Source: Ehretia macrophylla
Lineage: Eukaryota; Streptophyta; Magnoliopsida; Boraginales; Ehretiaceae
Length of the DNA stretch: 64,000 nt
Direction of reading: 5' to 3'
Assembly: GCA_037974665.1 (NCBI GenBank)
Contig: CM075770.1
Coordinates: forward strand, 1,438,501 to 1,502,500
Under the pieces are notes generated by a model that saw nothing but the letters and a program-made list of their open reading frames with translations, was not told the origin of the DNA and searched no databases. This document shows, piece after piece, positions 48,501 through 59,084 of this stretch; within the stretch, counting starts at the first letter, position 1; every line of letters begins with the position of its first letter. The position numbers and the translations under genes were made by a program.

Positions 48501-51014
48501 CAATTAATAGTAATACCTGCCAAATCCAGTATAACAAATAATTCCAAAGGTACTACTGTCTACTAGTATCAGTAAAATGACAGAAAAGGATTTGCCAATA
48601 GGGGGAGAAAGTGCCAAGGAGCTAGCCAAGGATAATATTGACCCTTTGAGAAGTACTATCCACCATAAGTTTCCCACTAGCAAGCAAATACCTGTTCATC
48701 TGAGATCTTAATTCCTTGATATGGATTATGCATCACATTTAAAGCATTATTTACAAAAAATAAAAATAAATAAATAAATAAATATCTAAAGTACAAACGA
48801 TGACGGCCTATATTCGGAGTTTCCCTGGGTTTGGTAAGGTGAAATGCTACGTGATTGACGGCAATAATAGCCTATGTCCCTCCCACATATAAAGCTCCAA
48901 TTAAAGTAGTTCAAGAATTAAAAAAAATCCCTAAATTTGTCAAAAAAGCCTGCACCGTTAATCATCCACTTCAGCAAATCCAATGTACTTAGGAATGATC
49001 AAAACAAGAATTAAAATCAGCACAAAGACCAACCCTCTCTGCTACTGCACCTTTTAAAAATTATATCTAACCATTCATCACTCTAGTTAGGAGATAAATC
49101 GCTTTTGCATCCATTAGACTCAAGAAGATACATTGTGTTGACAATCACAAACCTAAAAGGAATTCCACAAGTACCATTTAATTTCTTTCATCCATTGGAC
49201 AGATAGTCCTGCATCACTTTTACCGATGACGACCAACATCAGGTTCTTCAAGCTTCGTACACTATTTTTATTCAGCCATTATTCTGCAGCATAGTTCCTG
49301 TACCTCGCTGAACATAAGATTATGGCCAAGGTGACCAACTTGAGGCACAACTTATTTGTCACCCTCTTTAACGGTATATCAGATCAAAGGTAGACATACC
49401 CATAATGGACATTTGAGTCATTTGCATTCAGTAATAAACCATGATGGTTAGCTTCTTAGCTCCATTCTTATTTCTTAACTTATCTAAAAACACACACATA
49501 GAGAGCCAGGGGGGAAACAACATCTACATTGGAAACCCATACTAATCATACTAGAACAGATCAATCACCATTTTGAAAAACATCTCCCACGTTGCCCCTA
49601 TCCTGCATAACATCATTATGTTCTTGGTGGATATGTTGATTCCTTTCTTGTCCAAAAAACCTGAACAAAATCATCCTCCTTTCATTAGTCAACTACCTCC
49701 ACACTTCTTTTGCTGATATGACTCGTTACATAATTATCATGCACACAAATATGACACCTACTCACTTCAAAGCAATCTTTCCTTCATCGGAACCCAGTCA
49801 TCCTTAAACTTACAAGGTTCAAGAACCACGGATACATTTCAACCACTCTACTTTCTTAACGCCCAAACCTATTAACACTTCTTATACATCTTCCACGAAC
49901 ACCTAACTGCAAATTAGTAACACAAAACTTTACACATCCTAAAATCAATTCTTGACTCATCTTATCCCATTACCACATGCTTAAACCATTTACACAATAT
50001 CGCTACATACTAAACAACCCAATAATCAAATGCTATAATAAAATAAATAAATACCAAACCAGTGACCCAAAAGAAGATGACAAATTCACATTTTTTCCAT
50101 ACATTTACACAAATAACTAACTCCCAATTATTAAATTGCAATTTTTTACATCCTAAATCAACTCTTGACTTTTATTTACCCCAAACGAAATAAACCAATA
50201 ATAAAATGCAGCAAGAAATCATTCAGATAAACACATTTGAAAGCAGTGAAAAAAAAAAAAAGATAAGAAAAGAGACTGAAATGTGATAGTTTTTTTTCTT
50301 TTTTATTTCTTTTTTATTAAAGAAACAAGTAAAATAATAAGATGACAAATTCACAATTTTTCATACATTTTACACTCATACCAAACTCCAAATATTGACC
50401 CAACACTTTTCACATCCTAAAATCAATTCTTGACTTTATTCTATCCCACACAAACTACTCCAACAATCAAATATACACATTGGAAAGCAATGAAAAAGGA
50501 AAAGAAAACAAAAAATTTGAAAATGTATAAGTTTTTCTTCTTTTGACTAAAAAAACATAATAAAAAAAATGGACCTTGATAAACAGAATAATCAAATGTA
50601 CTAATAAATCAATAAATCCAACAAAGCACATTTAAAGCAATGAAAAAAATGTATGGTGCACGTAACTCCCGCTATGCATATGGTCTAAGGGAGGATCGAA
50701 CCCACCATTTTGAAAGAAGTGAAAAAATATTAAAAAATACCAAAAAAAGAAAAAACTGAAGTGGGTCAGTTTCTTTTTTGAGATTAAAATAAACAGGTAA
50801 AAAAAAAAATGGGACCTTGATTAAGCAATTTTTGGGCAGTTTCATTAGGATCCATGTTTGTCTCTTTAAGCGCCACGTAGATATCAGCATCAGAGTGATT
50901 GCCCACGATTTCTTTGATCGATTGAATCGTTTTCCTCACCCCCGCCGATAGATTCTGCGTCCCTCCGCCGCCGCCGCTGCCGGAGGCTTCGATTCTCGTG
51001 CCCGTTGAGACCAT
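42557..51014 (-). CDS. GIP1-like: GBF-interacting protein 1-like, 870 aa
   Basis: Exons (minus strand, 5' to 3'): 51014-50816, 48188-48145, 47639-47411, 47275-47155, 46343-45811, 45242-44912, 44201-43931, 43688-43596, 43492-43040, 42895-42557. They sum to 2613 nt. The N-terminal GIP1_N (DUF1296, UBA-like) domain reads SAGVRKTIQSIKEIVGNHSD...PNETAQKLLNQ and continues DPFHEVKRRRDKKKE. Next come SREFRVVRDNR, long Ser-rich regions, QAYDSQTGYEMPYFRP, a Gln run, a proline/tyrosine/methionine-rich tail and the diagnostic end GAQLGAYQQPQLGHLNWTGNF. Arabidopsis GIP1 is a nuclear protein that binds G-box binding factors (bZIP) and enhances their DNA binding. The start MVSTGTRIEAS is chosen over an in-frame upstream Met because the family starts close to the domain. 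Exon 3 carries a tandem repeat absent from the relatives I can recall. Intron 1 is long (2.6 kb). Confidence 0.94.
47478..47621 (-). repeat. coding minisatellite, three 48-bp units in GIP1-like exon 3
   Basis: Three head-to-tail units encode STASEPRKLYEQVGQG, NTASEPRKHYEQVGQG and NTASGPRKHYEQVGQG (about residues 88-135). Units differ by only a few bases, so the expansion is recent or homogenised. The unit length is a multiple of three, so the frame is kept. Confidence 0.92.
48189..50815 (-). other. intron 1 of the GIP1-like gene
   Basis: A 2.6 kb intron with clear GT donor (at 50815) and AG acceptor (before 48188). It contains poly-A runs and, near its 5' end, a fragment of a TS-like SINE (50648-50712). 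No other element or nested gene is recognised. Confidence 0.8.
50648..50712 (-). mobile_element. TS-like SINE fragment
   Basis: Read on the plus strand, TGGTGCACGTAACTCCCGCT, then ATGCATATGGTCTAAGGGAG and GATCGAACCCACC, follow the antisense 3' part of TS-type SINEs ('actcccgctatgcg..ggtccgggg'). Only about 65 bp is recognisable and there are no flanking duplications. Identification is from memory of the family consensus. Confidence 0.5.
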
Positions 51015-52100
51015 CTCGCAAACTAGAGAAGAAATTGAAAATAAATTTGAAAATGTAGTACACAATTGACGGAAAATGAAACCCTAGATTTCAATCGAAT
51101 ATGATAATTAGGGTTTCTGTTAGGGTTTTTAGGGTTTTGAATTTGATGTGTGTGTATAGAAATGTATAGATACAGAGAGAGACGGCTGAAGAAGAAGAAG
51201 AAGAAGAAGAGAGGGGTTTGGAAGTAAGGGTTTTTGTAAACGCTTTAGCATTAATAATGAGAAACTTATTATTTATTTTATTTATAATATCATTCATGAG
51301 GGGTTGTTTTATAATATTTGAAAATTACTGTAAAGGGTGCTGATTATGCTGTGATAATTGCCACCAAGCCCCACTAATTGAGATTCAAATGACTCTGACT
51401 TGTTTTTTTGTAATTTTAAGAGTAGTTCGGTATACAAATTTTTTATTATGTGTAAGGTTTAAAAAAATATTCTACTATTTTAGAGTTTATACGTGAAGGA
51501 TTTAATGAAAGATCATACTTATTTTAGAATTTATTTTAAGTTATTTTTATAATTTAAAATTTATAAATTACAGATTATATGTTGATAACTTTATCTATTT
51601 GTTTGTAATTTTAAATGACCAAAATGCACTTTATTTTATAAGATTTGACTAAAGTGTCGTCTTAATGGGGAGAATAGTTGGAACTATAATGAACGAATTA
51701 TAAGCTCGTGCATCATACAACAATCACAAGTCTTTGTAGGTCTTTGTCTCTGTATGCACATATATTTTGTGTTTTTTTCTGGCCAAATGTATTGCATATG
51801 TATTTGCATGTGAGAATTTTCATTAGTAGCATGTACATATAATAATTGTACAAATTCTTGCAATTGCAATAAATGATGCATAAATCATGCGTATATTCAC
51901 ATACATCGAACTCATTCATAGGGTTGACCAAAAAAAAAAAAAAACTCATTCATACGGCATATTTTATAAATCTAAATAGATTTATGAAGCAGTGAAAAAT
52001 TAAATAATTTATTCCAGAAAATAAATTTAATTTTATAAATATTAGTTAAAATTGTAGCTTAATATACATTTTGCATAAAGCTCACTTATCCCTAGTTTAA
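51015..52100. other. GIP1-like 5' region and intergenic DNA
   Basis: The first 250 bp holds the 5' leader and proximal promoter of GIP1-like, with a (GAA)n run at about 51189-51210. The rest is AT-rich with no recognised gene or element. Confidence 0.5.
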
Positions 52101-52114
52101 ATATAAGCAGTGGT

Positions 52115-52219
52115 GCCAAAGACCCTATTGGCATGACACTTGCAGTGTTTACAAAACGTTACGAGCTTGAATCTTACTGGATGGATATGATCTTAGCCCT
52201 CTCTTTGAATGAAAAAATT
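52115..52219 (+). mobile_element. short SINE-like insertion with target duplication
   Basis: A 105-bp segment ending in an A-rich tail, with a B-box-like GAGCTTGAATC. It is flanked by near-perfect 14-bp direct repeats, ATATAAGCAGTGGT (52101-52114) and ATATAAGCATTGGT (52220-52233). The body does not match the other SINEs in this window, so it is a different family or a truncated copy. Confidence 0.68.
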
Positions 52220-52233
52220 ATATAAGCATTGGT

Positions 52234-52921
52234 TATTTTTAAATAACATATAAGGACTAAAGTGTCACTCTCACAATTTGTCTATCAACAATTTTCTGAA
52301 GGTCGCAAACAATCAAATTATGGTCACTAAAACTTTTTTGTTGATAAAATTTAGCTCTTTTTTTTCTTTAGGGTAAGAAAGCAAACGATTGAAAATTTAG
52401 CTCTATTACACTTGTTTTGGAGAAAAATAAAAGAGATGAGATATTTTCTAAGATGATCATAATGCAACCTGACTTTTGTCTCCCTTGAACTAATTAAAAA
52501 CACGCACATTTGCAATATGGTTTAGAATTTCCATTCATACATAGCAAAGGTTAAGCAGTATTCTCTTTCAAATTGTTCAGAAGCCATTTTCAGATTTTAA
52601 TCCTCTGCTTTTATTAGATTTAAACAGATTAAACGTATGCGTTGTCTTTAAATGCTAAACATGAAATTATGTACTTAATTAACAATTTTCTTATAACATT
52701 TGATGAGGATTTATCATCTTTATGGATTCATTTTCATGTTCTTATCCGAGTTATCCTTCCAACAAACCTTTCTATCATGATTCGCATACGGCTATTTTGT
52801 AATCTTGCAATACGGTAAACAAATAATTTAATAAAATATATAACCAACTCTAATTTCAAAATATAATGATTCCCGAACACTTGAACCAGACATAAGCTCC
52901 CCCTTCCTCTTAGATAACTAA
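52234..52921. other. intergenic DNA
   Basis: About 690 bp of AT-rich DNA between the SINE-like insertion and the TS-like SINE. Nothing recognisable is seen. Confidence 0.5.
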
Positions 52922-53090
52922 GGCAGTAAAATGTATAAAACTTCCGTTATACACGAAGTCAGAAGAAGGATTAGACCCACTTTGCGGTCTATTACCCAAC
53001 ATTTTACAAAAAGTTATTTCCAACACCCAAACTCTGACCTCTCATTACACGACGATAACTTTACCGGAATAGAGAGAATTTCCCTCATTG
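52922..53090 (-). mobile_element. diverged TS-like SINE, antisense
   Basis: In plus-strand order the segment shows AACTTCCGTTATACACGAAGT, a GGATTAGACCCAC..TGCGGTCTATT block, ACATTTTACAAAAAGTTATT, CAAACTCTGACCTCTCATTA and ACGATAACTTTACCGG. These follow the antisense TS consensus (ctcccgctatgcg / ggaccacaaggtctatt / gcatttctgcaagagg / cgaacccgtgacctcc / acaactttaccggt) throughout. It is old, with many differences. It lies 370 bp beyond the BRX stop codon. Confidence 0.6.
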
Positions 53091-53460
53091 CGGTAACTCG
53101 TTTAACGAGCATGGCGAGATGACTCGAATCAACGCATCAACTGGGCTGAAGAAGTGCCAGGCAATGGCGATAGGGATGGCTTACACGGTTGAATTGCATC
53201 AGCTAATGGGAGTTGAGTGCAAGTGCTGAGCTACTTTATGCCAAGCAGTGACATCCCCATAGAGTAGGCTGAAGGGCAGATCCCAGCGAAGCAATCCAGA
53301 TTTCCGAAAGTATGTACCCGCCATTATATTTCGTTCACACCACCCATTCCCAAACCCAGAGAGAGAGAGCGCGAGATGGAGGGTAATCAAAAAGAAAAAA
53401 GGAAAATAATATGCAAATATGTGACGAGCCTAATCTCAAGTAATGAAGTAGCTAAGACAT

Positions 53461-56400
53461 CTATGATCTGGTGGCAAGAACAAGTATTGTCCAAGGTCTT
53501 CTACTCACAACTCTGCCAAATCGCAAATACTGCTCTTGGATTCTAGCTCTATTTTGTTCCCACCACAATCGGGCTTGCGTTTCTCCAAATCTTTCACGGC
53601 TGCAGCAGACATGGTTTTCTATGTTAGGTATGATCGTATATGCCTCTTACTTTATCGTAAGCAGACTAGAACAACCAAAATGTATCAAACAGATGTTTAC
53701 TAAATAGACATACGGGATTGGGAGATCTCGGTTCATTTAGTCCAAAGTAGTTGGGTAAGAAATTATTGGGCAGCAGGATATAACTTACACAGCCCTCTTA
53801 AAGAGCAGCTACAGATAATACTAAAAGCTTTTCACAGATTGCGACATTTGGCTGTATCGTTCTATAATTGGGCTTTGGCTCTGGTGTACAAGCTACAAAT
53901 ACCAAGTCCATTGGCCCTCTACGAGATTAACTTGTTTAACTTCTTCAATGTTTACCTCCCTGGGACAGTTGTACCTTCCAAAGATTGATGATTTTGTTTG
54001 AATTTTAACACTAAATGAAGTCTATCAGAAAAAGAGTGTAAATCACTTTTATTATATGTGATAAAAGAAGCTTGTGTGTGTGCATGCGTTGGCATCTCAA
54101 ATAAGTGAACCACTGACCTGAAACGGACTCGCCTAAGCTCCCGTGTGCCTCCTGGCAATGCCCTGATTGTAATATAAACTCCAGGCTCATCTTGCTCAAC
54201 CCACTCTGCTTCCAGATCACTAGCATTGCTAACAGAGAGCTCTCCTGAGTAGTCTACCTCTCTTGATGAACTACTCCTTGCAGAAGCATCTATTGAGGAT
54301 GTCTCTGTCTTTGCAGCACTGATGTTGGAAAGTTTCGGGGTTGAAGTAAGACAACATGAGTCATGGCAATGACAAGAGTGCACTGGGTTGTGTTCAAATG
54401 AGTCCGAGGAGCAGCCCAGTCCAGTTGGACGGTGGAAGTGCCGTGCTAGGCGCTCTTTTCCCAGTGGTGGTGTCAAAGGGCTTTCCTCGGCAGAGTCAAT
54501 CTTAGAGTTCTGGAACAGAAGATAGCACATATCAACAAAATAAATGTCAAATTGAATGACATCTTGGTAAACCCAAATGATTCTCCTCTCATATCAGATG
54601 GTGTAAGGCCAATAAAGTTGAAATAGGTAGGTCTTAACTTCAACTTTTAATCCTACATATTCAGATGATGTAAGCCAACGTCTCATCATAAAATTAGACA
54701 ATGGTTGAGGTTATGGAGGTCAGTTGATCCCAAGGCACAAACAAAAATTTATTCTACTTTGGACGCGACAAAACATGGGGAAGACAGTTAGATGCAGTTA
54801 AACATAGAATCTCACTCCTGAAAATCTTTTAGGTCCCAATAGTTCAGAAAAATAAGCAAGACAGTATCACCTATAGGTTGCCATGAGTGAGGGATGGACG
54901 TACCTCATCTTCAGATCTAGGCGGAGTTGATAGTGGCACTGTTTGACGATTGAACCTCTGGACGTTGTATAATTCCAGTACCTTGTCATAATTTTCTGCC
55001 CACCATCGCTGAGCTTGCCATTTGTCATACATTTCACGACTGATCAAAGCATCAACAGTAATTAGAACTCAAATAATTATTTTGTATATAATATTTTCTA
55101 AAGGCAAACTCTACTGATACAATATTTTGTCGACCATAAGGAGACTTGTAAAAATCAAGCTGTGTAATTGTTATGGCATATCAAGCCACTGGACTTGCCA
55201 TTTGGAGAATTGAGCTTCAAGGTTCAAGACACATGTACGCTTGCAAATTTGATAGCAGTAATGATCATGTCTAAGATGCAAAAGCCGCAGAAAAAACCAA
55301 GTCTTTCTATGCTCTTCCATCAACAACTCATCATCAAGTAACAGTTATGTCGAGAATATCATCAAACAATTAAAATGAAAAATAGAAAACAAAAATATGT
55401 GTTGTACTTCACACAGTTCCATGGTCCATGTCAAAAGAAATTTAGTTCACCAATGAGTATCAGTACAACCCAAAATCCCCTTCTAGTGTGTTTTACTGAT
55501 AAGGTCACTGTCATCAGATATTTTACTGCAGATTTTAAGACCAACTGAATGGTGGGTATCAACATCCGCATGTGGAACAGACAATTTATTCCCCTCGCAG
55601 GGTCAATATTCCGACCAGTGTCCTACATTTTCTGCTTCATAAAGATGGCATATAGTTCCATCCTGAATTTAGTAAAACACATTTTTTCTGGAAAAATTGG
55701 GGGGACTCTACATTTGATGTCCCATAGCAGTACACCAATCATTGACATGATCTGATGAAATATATTCATTGGATTTCAACCAAATCTTTCAGTTTCTCCA
55801 ATTTCTTACATCAACTACAACCAAAGTTATAGTAAAGTACGTTACTATTGTGAACGGCGTTTTACTCTAATTTTGGGGCAAATCGGGATGGAGGTAGTCA
55901 GGGTAATTTTCATTTAATTCAAGAATCAGAACAATAGAAGATCCTTATCCCCATCAGAAATTTTAAACGGATCAGCCGACCTAGTCTACGAATCTATTTC
56001 TGACTATCAACGAATTCCTAGAATTTTAAGTGGGATGGTCCCCATTTATTTATGTTAATATTTGATGTCTTGGGGCCACTCCCCGAATTCCAGGCATAGT
56101 GCATCACATTACACGGTGTGGATTCACATGCCCCTCAATTCAGTTCAACTATCACTGTTCAATTAAAAATTCACCACTAAATTAAGACAATGACCTAACA
56201 AAAGAATCATATTACCAAGAGCACCACCATTAAATTAAGACAATCACTCTCAAACGAACCAGAACTTTCAGAATCCAGATTAAAACATACCAAAAGGCCA
56301 AAACAAGAAATTTTAAGACCCCCTTCAATTTTAAAAAAAATATTTTCTCCACAGTTCAAACTCTACTTTTTTAAAACAACAAAGTAGAAACCTGAAATTA

Positions 56401-57377
56401 CTCATTATTTTCCTTATTTTCTAAAACTTGTCTCTATATTACTTGGAATTTAGCCAATTATTCCACTGTCGCAAATTGTGAAGGTAAAACTAAAAGGGTA
56501 AAGTGCAAAAATCTTATGTTTTGCCAAAATTAGATGTCAAAGTTTATGATGCCGTAATAATCCAATAACCCCTATGATGTATAAAAATATGGCTTCCAGC
56601 CTCTATGTCTAGCGCCGGCGGAGATTGTTTGTCACATTTTGATAAGCCATAGAAAGTTTTTATAGTAGATAAATGCAACATACAATTTCGACGAAGTATT
56701 AGTTTTTTTTTTTCAATGAAAAAAAATGATTAATAATTTATACTACAGTAAGTTGTAGTACCTAAATCGAATCCGTTTCAAATCATTTCCACCTTGGGGA
56801 AGAGAAACAAAGGTGATGAGAACTCCAGGTTCAACTTGAGCAACCCATTCTTTAGGCTCATCCTCTTCCATGAACACAACTGACTCGGTCCGGCTGCTAA
56901 CAGATGGCGGCGTGCCGTCGCCGCTTGAAAACGCCTTTAATCTAGCCTCCATTTCCTTGCCCCACATTTTCCTTACCGAATTTGAGCTACCAGTCCTTCT
57001 ATATGCGCAGGGGAACCGGTCCGACACCGAACCGGCATCCAAATCGCCGTAGTCCCTGCTTGTGTTGTGGTTTGCTGAACCGGAACATGGCTTGCAATTT
57101 CTGTACGCACCTGAAGCCTTCACTGCCATATCCTTGATCTTTAAAAAAAAAACAAAAACAAAAACAAAACAAAACAAATAAATTAACATAAGTAACAAAA
57201 AATAAATAAATTAACATAAGTATACGAGTATATTGAGCCAATAATTAGTTTAAAATAGGCATATATATTTTCACACACACATATGACATTTTTCACACAC
57301 AAACACATATATAATTGATTATTTTCACACAAAAAGCACATAGAATATTGCATTTTTCACACAAACACACACACAGA

Positions 57378-57419
<42 letters not shown>

Positions 57420-57567
57420 TATTTTCTTGAGAGGCAAGGGCTTTGATGGCTTGTTTGCTGTGAGGAGTAGCGGCGGCGGCGGCGGCGTCTTCGTCGACTT
57501 GTTGAGAGAGAGAACCACCGTTGAGCTGCTTTGAGCAAGCTATACAAGTTAACATCTCCGATTCCAA
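53461..57567 (-). CDS. BRX: BREVIS RADIX (BRX) family protein, 394 aa
   Basis: Coding exons (minus, 5' to 3'): 57567-57427, 57138-56762, 55039-54904, 54509-54118, 53599-53461; total 1185 nt. The N-terminus CIACSKQL and IKDMAVKASGAYRNCKPCSG are the conserved BRX N-terminal blocks. BRX domain 1 (about 142-205) reads PKEWVAQVEPGVLITFVSLP...RIRFSREMYDKWQAQRWW. BRX domain 2 (about 319-374) reads AEWVEQDEPGVYITIRALP...RVRFSRERFGETQARLWWEQ and ends EQYL. BRX proteins act at the plasma membrane and nucleus in root protophloem growth, auxin feedback and stomatal asymmetry. There are two oddities: no GT donor after Gln47, where family members splice, and a 20-residue extension after EQYL where homologues stop. 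A 5'-UTR intron (about 57719-57580) is likely. Confidence 0.93.
57382..57418. repeat. (AT)n microsatellite at the BRX exon 1 boundary
   Basis: About 18 AT units lie 9 bp downstream (in the transcript) of the last conserved exon 1 codon. A (CA/GT)n tract continues beyond it at about 57361-57375. Confidence 0.95.
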
Positions 57568-57938
57568 ACAGAGCTTAATCTACAATAATCCAGCTTAAAA
57601 AATAACCTAAAAATCAATAACAAAAGCACAAAAAAAAACAAAAATTAATTATCAATTAGATAAATGAAGTTCAACAAAAGAATAATGCAAGCTTGTGGTT
57701 GAAAAATTGAGAAACAAACCAGAATAATAATCGAATAATGAGGTGGAAAACGAAGAAGCTTTACGCATCAAGCAGAGAGCATTTTGCTTCAAAGGCCTAC
57801 ATAAATGAAACCATTATTAACAAACAAATATTGCAATGTTAAGAAAAGAGCACAAAATACAGTGCAATTGAAGCAATAAGCAAAGGCCTTAAAAAATTTC
57901 TTTTAAGAATAGTGAAAAACAAGTAGTACCGTCACACG
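57568..57938. other. BRX 5' leader
   Basis: Probable 5' UTR of the minus-strand BRX gene. A GT donor (ending at 57719) and an AG acceptor (next to 57579) define a likely 140-bp leader intron. The transcription start was not located. Confidence 0.45.
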
Positions 57939-58236
57939 GACAATAAATAATTATTTTTTAAATTTATAATACAGTTATTCTTACATTTCAGACACAAAAA
58001 TATTATTTCTTCAACTTAAGAAGCTAAATAGGCATTATGCTACCATATTATTTTAGAATTTATAATACTATTACTTACAACTTGCAGACAATAAATACTT
58101 ATTTTTCAAATTTATAACACAATTATCCTTCCATTTCAGACACAAAAATATTATTTCTTCAACTTAAGAAGCTAAATAGGCATTGTGCTACTATATTATT
58201 TTTAGAAATTATAACACTAGTCACTTACGACTTACC
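57939..58236. repeat. tandem duplication, two units of about 148 bp, upstream of BRX
   Basis: Unit 1 (57939-58086) and unit 2 (58087-58236) both start GACAATAAAT and share TTTCAGACACAAAAATATTA, TTCTTCAACTTAAGAAGCTA and AATAGGCATT. They differ at scattered positions (about 87-90% identical by eye). The repeat sits in the probable BRX promoter. Confidence 0.9.
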
Positions 58237-58750
58237 GACGTGACAACATTAAAATGCGAAGTAGAAGGGTGTTGAGATATACAAGATTTTCAAAGCAGAA
58301 TGCGGCCGTGTAATTAATTGGAGAAGTCAAAATACCGATGAATACGAAGCGGCATATGAACCCGTACAGTGTTGTAATTAAGGCGTTAAATTTCTTATCT
58401 CGAAAGTATTTTTGTATAATGAGAGAGGGAGAGAGGCGATATGTGCGCCGGATGTAGTGTGCGTTCGCCACCCTATAGCTGTCGCTCCGAGGATGCAAAA
58501 TGTTGCAAAAGCATGGCCTACGTCTAAATCAGTTACTCGCTTCTCAGCTTTGACACCTTGCGGCGTGCCTTTGTTGCCTGCCCCACTAGTAGTCCCCGTA
58601 TTAATTGCGAAACTTTTTAGTAGCCTCACGTGTTAAAAAAGCTATATTATGAGTCTCTAATATCTATAATAAGTATTTAAAATAGTTTCTACTATTATTA
58701 TTTTTTATTAAAACACAATGAAGAATGATTATACGACCATTATTTTTTAA
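58237..58750. other. BRX upstream region with a less AT-rich block
   Basis: 58290-58630 is clearly less AT-rich than its surroundings and is open on both strands (a 74-codon frame on plus, 83 codons on minus). The minus frame looks moderately protein-like (EKRVTDLDVGHAFATFCI) but matches nothing I recognise. It could be part of the BRX promoter/leader, an exon of an unannotated gene or a gene remnant. Confidence 0.3.
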
Positions 58751-59084
58751 GGCATCTTCAATGGAGTCTTTAAATGTAAAACTTTCCTAATTTAGGTATT
58801 TTTAGAGACTCCAGTCTCTAAAAACAATACTATTCATGATAAAAGTACGTGGAGTCCACCACTTTTAGTTTAAAAAATATCAAAATAAAAACCCAGTCTC
58901 CATTTTCTTCCACAAATTTGTTAAAAAAAATAGAGACTGGGTCTTTATATTGGCATTTTTTAAGCCAAAAGTGGTGGACCCCACGTATTTTTGCCATGAA
59001 TAGTATTGTTTTTAGAGACTGGGGTCTCTAAAAATACTCAAATTGAGAAAGTTTTGCATTTTAGAGACTCTATTGAGGATAGCC
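58751..59084. mobile_element. long-hairpin MITE, copy 2, about 334 bp
   Basis: Begins GGCATCTTCAATGGAGTCT and ends with its inverted counterpart (GACTCTATTGAGGATAGCC). TAA precedes it and TTA follows. Inner arms are strongly self-complementary (TTTTTAGAGACTCCAGTCTC against GAGACTGGGGTCTCTAAAAA; GTGGAGTCCACCACTTTTAG against CTTTT..GTGGTGGACCCCAC). It shares the central order of blocks with 30420-30780 but is better preserved. Confidence 0.82.

Noticed and set aside
57293-57547. Second minus-strand frame over BRX exon 1 rich in Arg and Tyr-Ile
   Set aside because: It is a frame shadow of exon 1 plus the AT repeat; the other frame has the conserved BRX residues.
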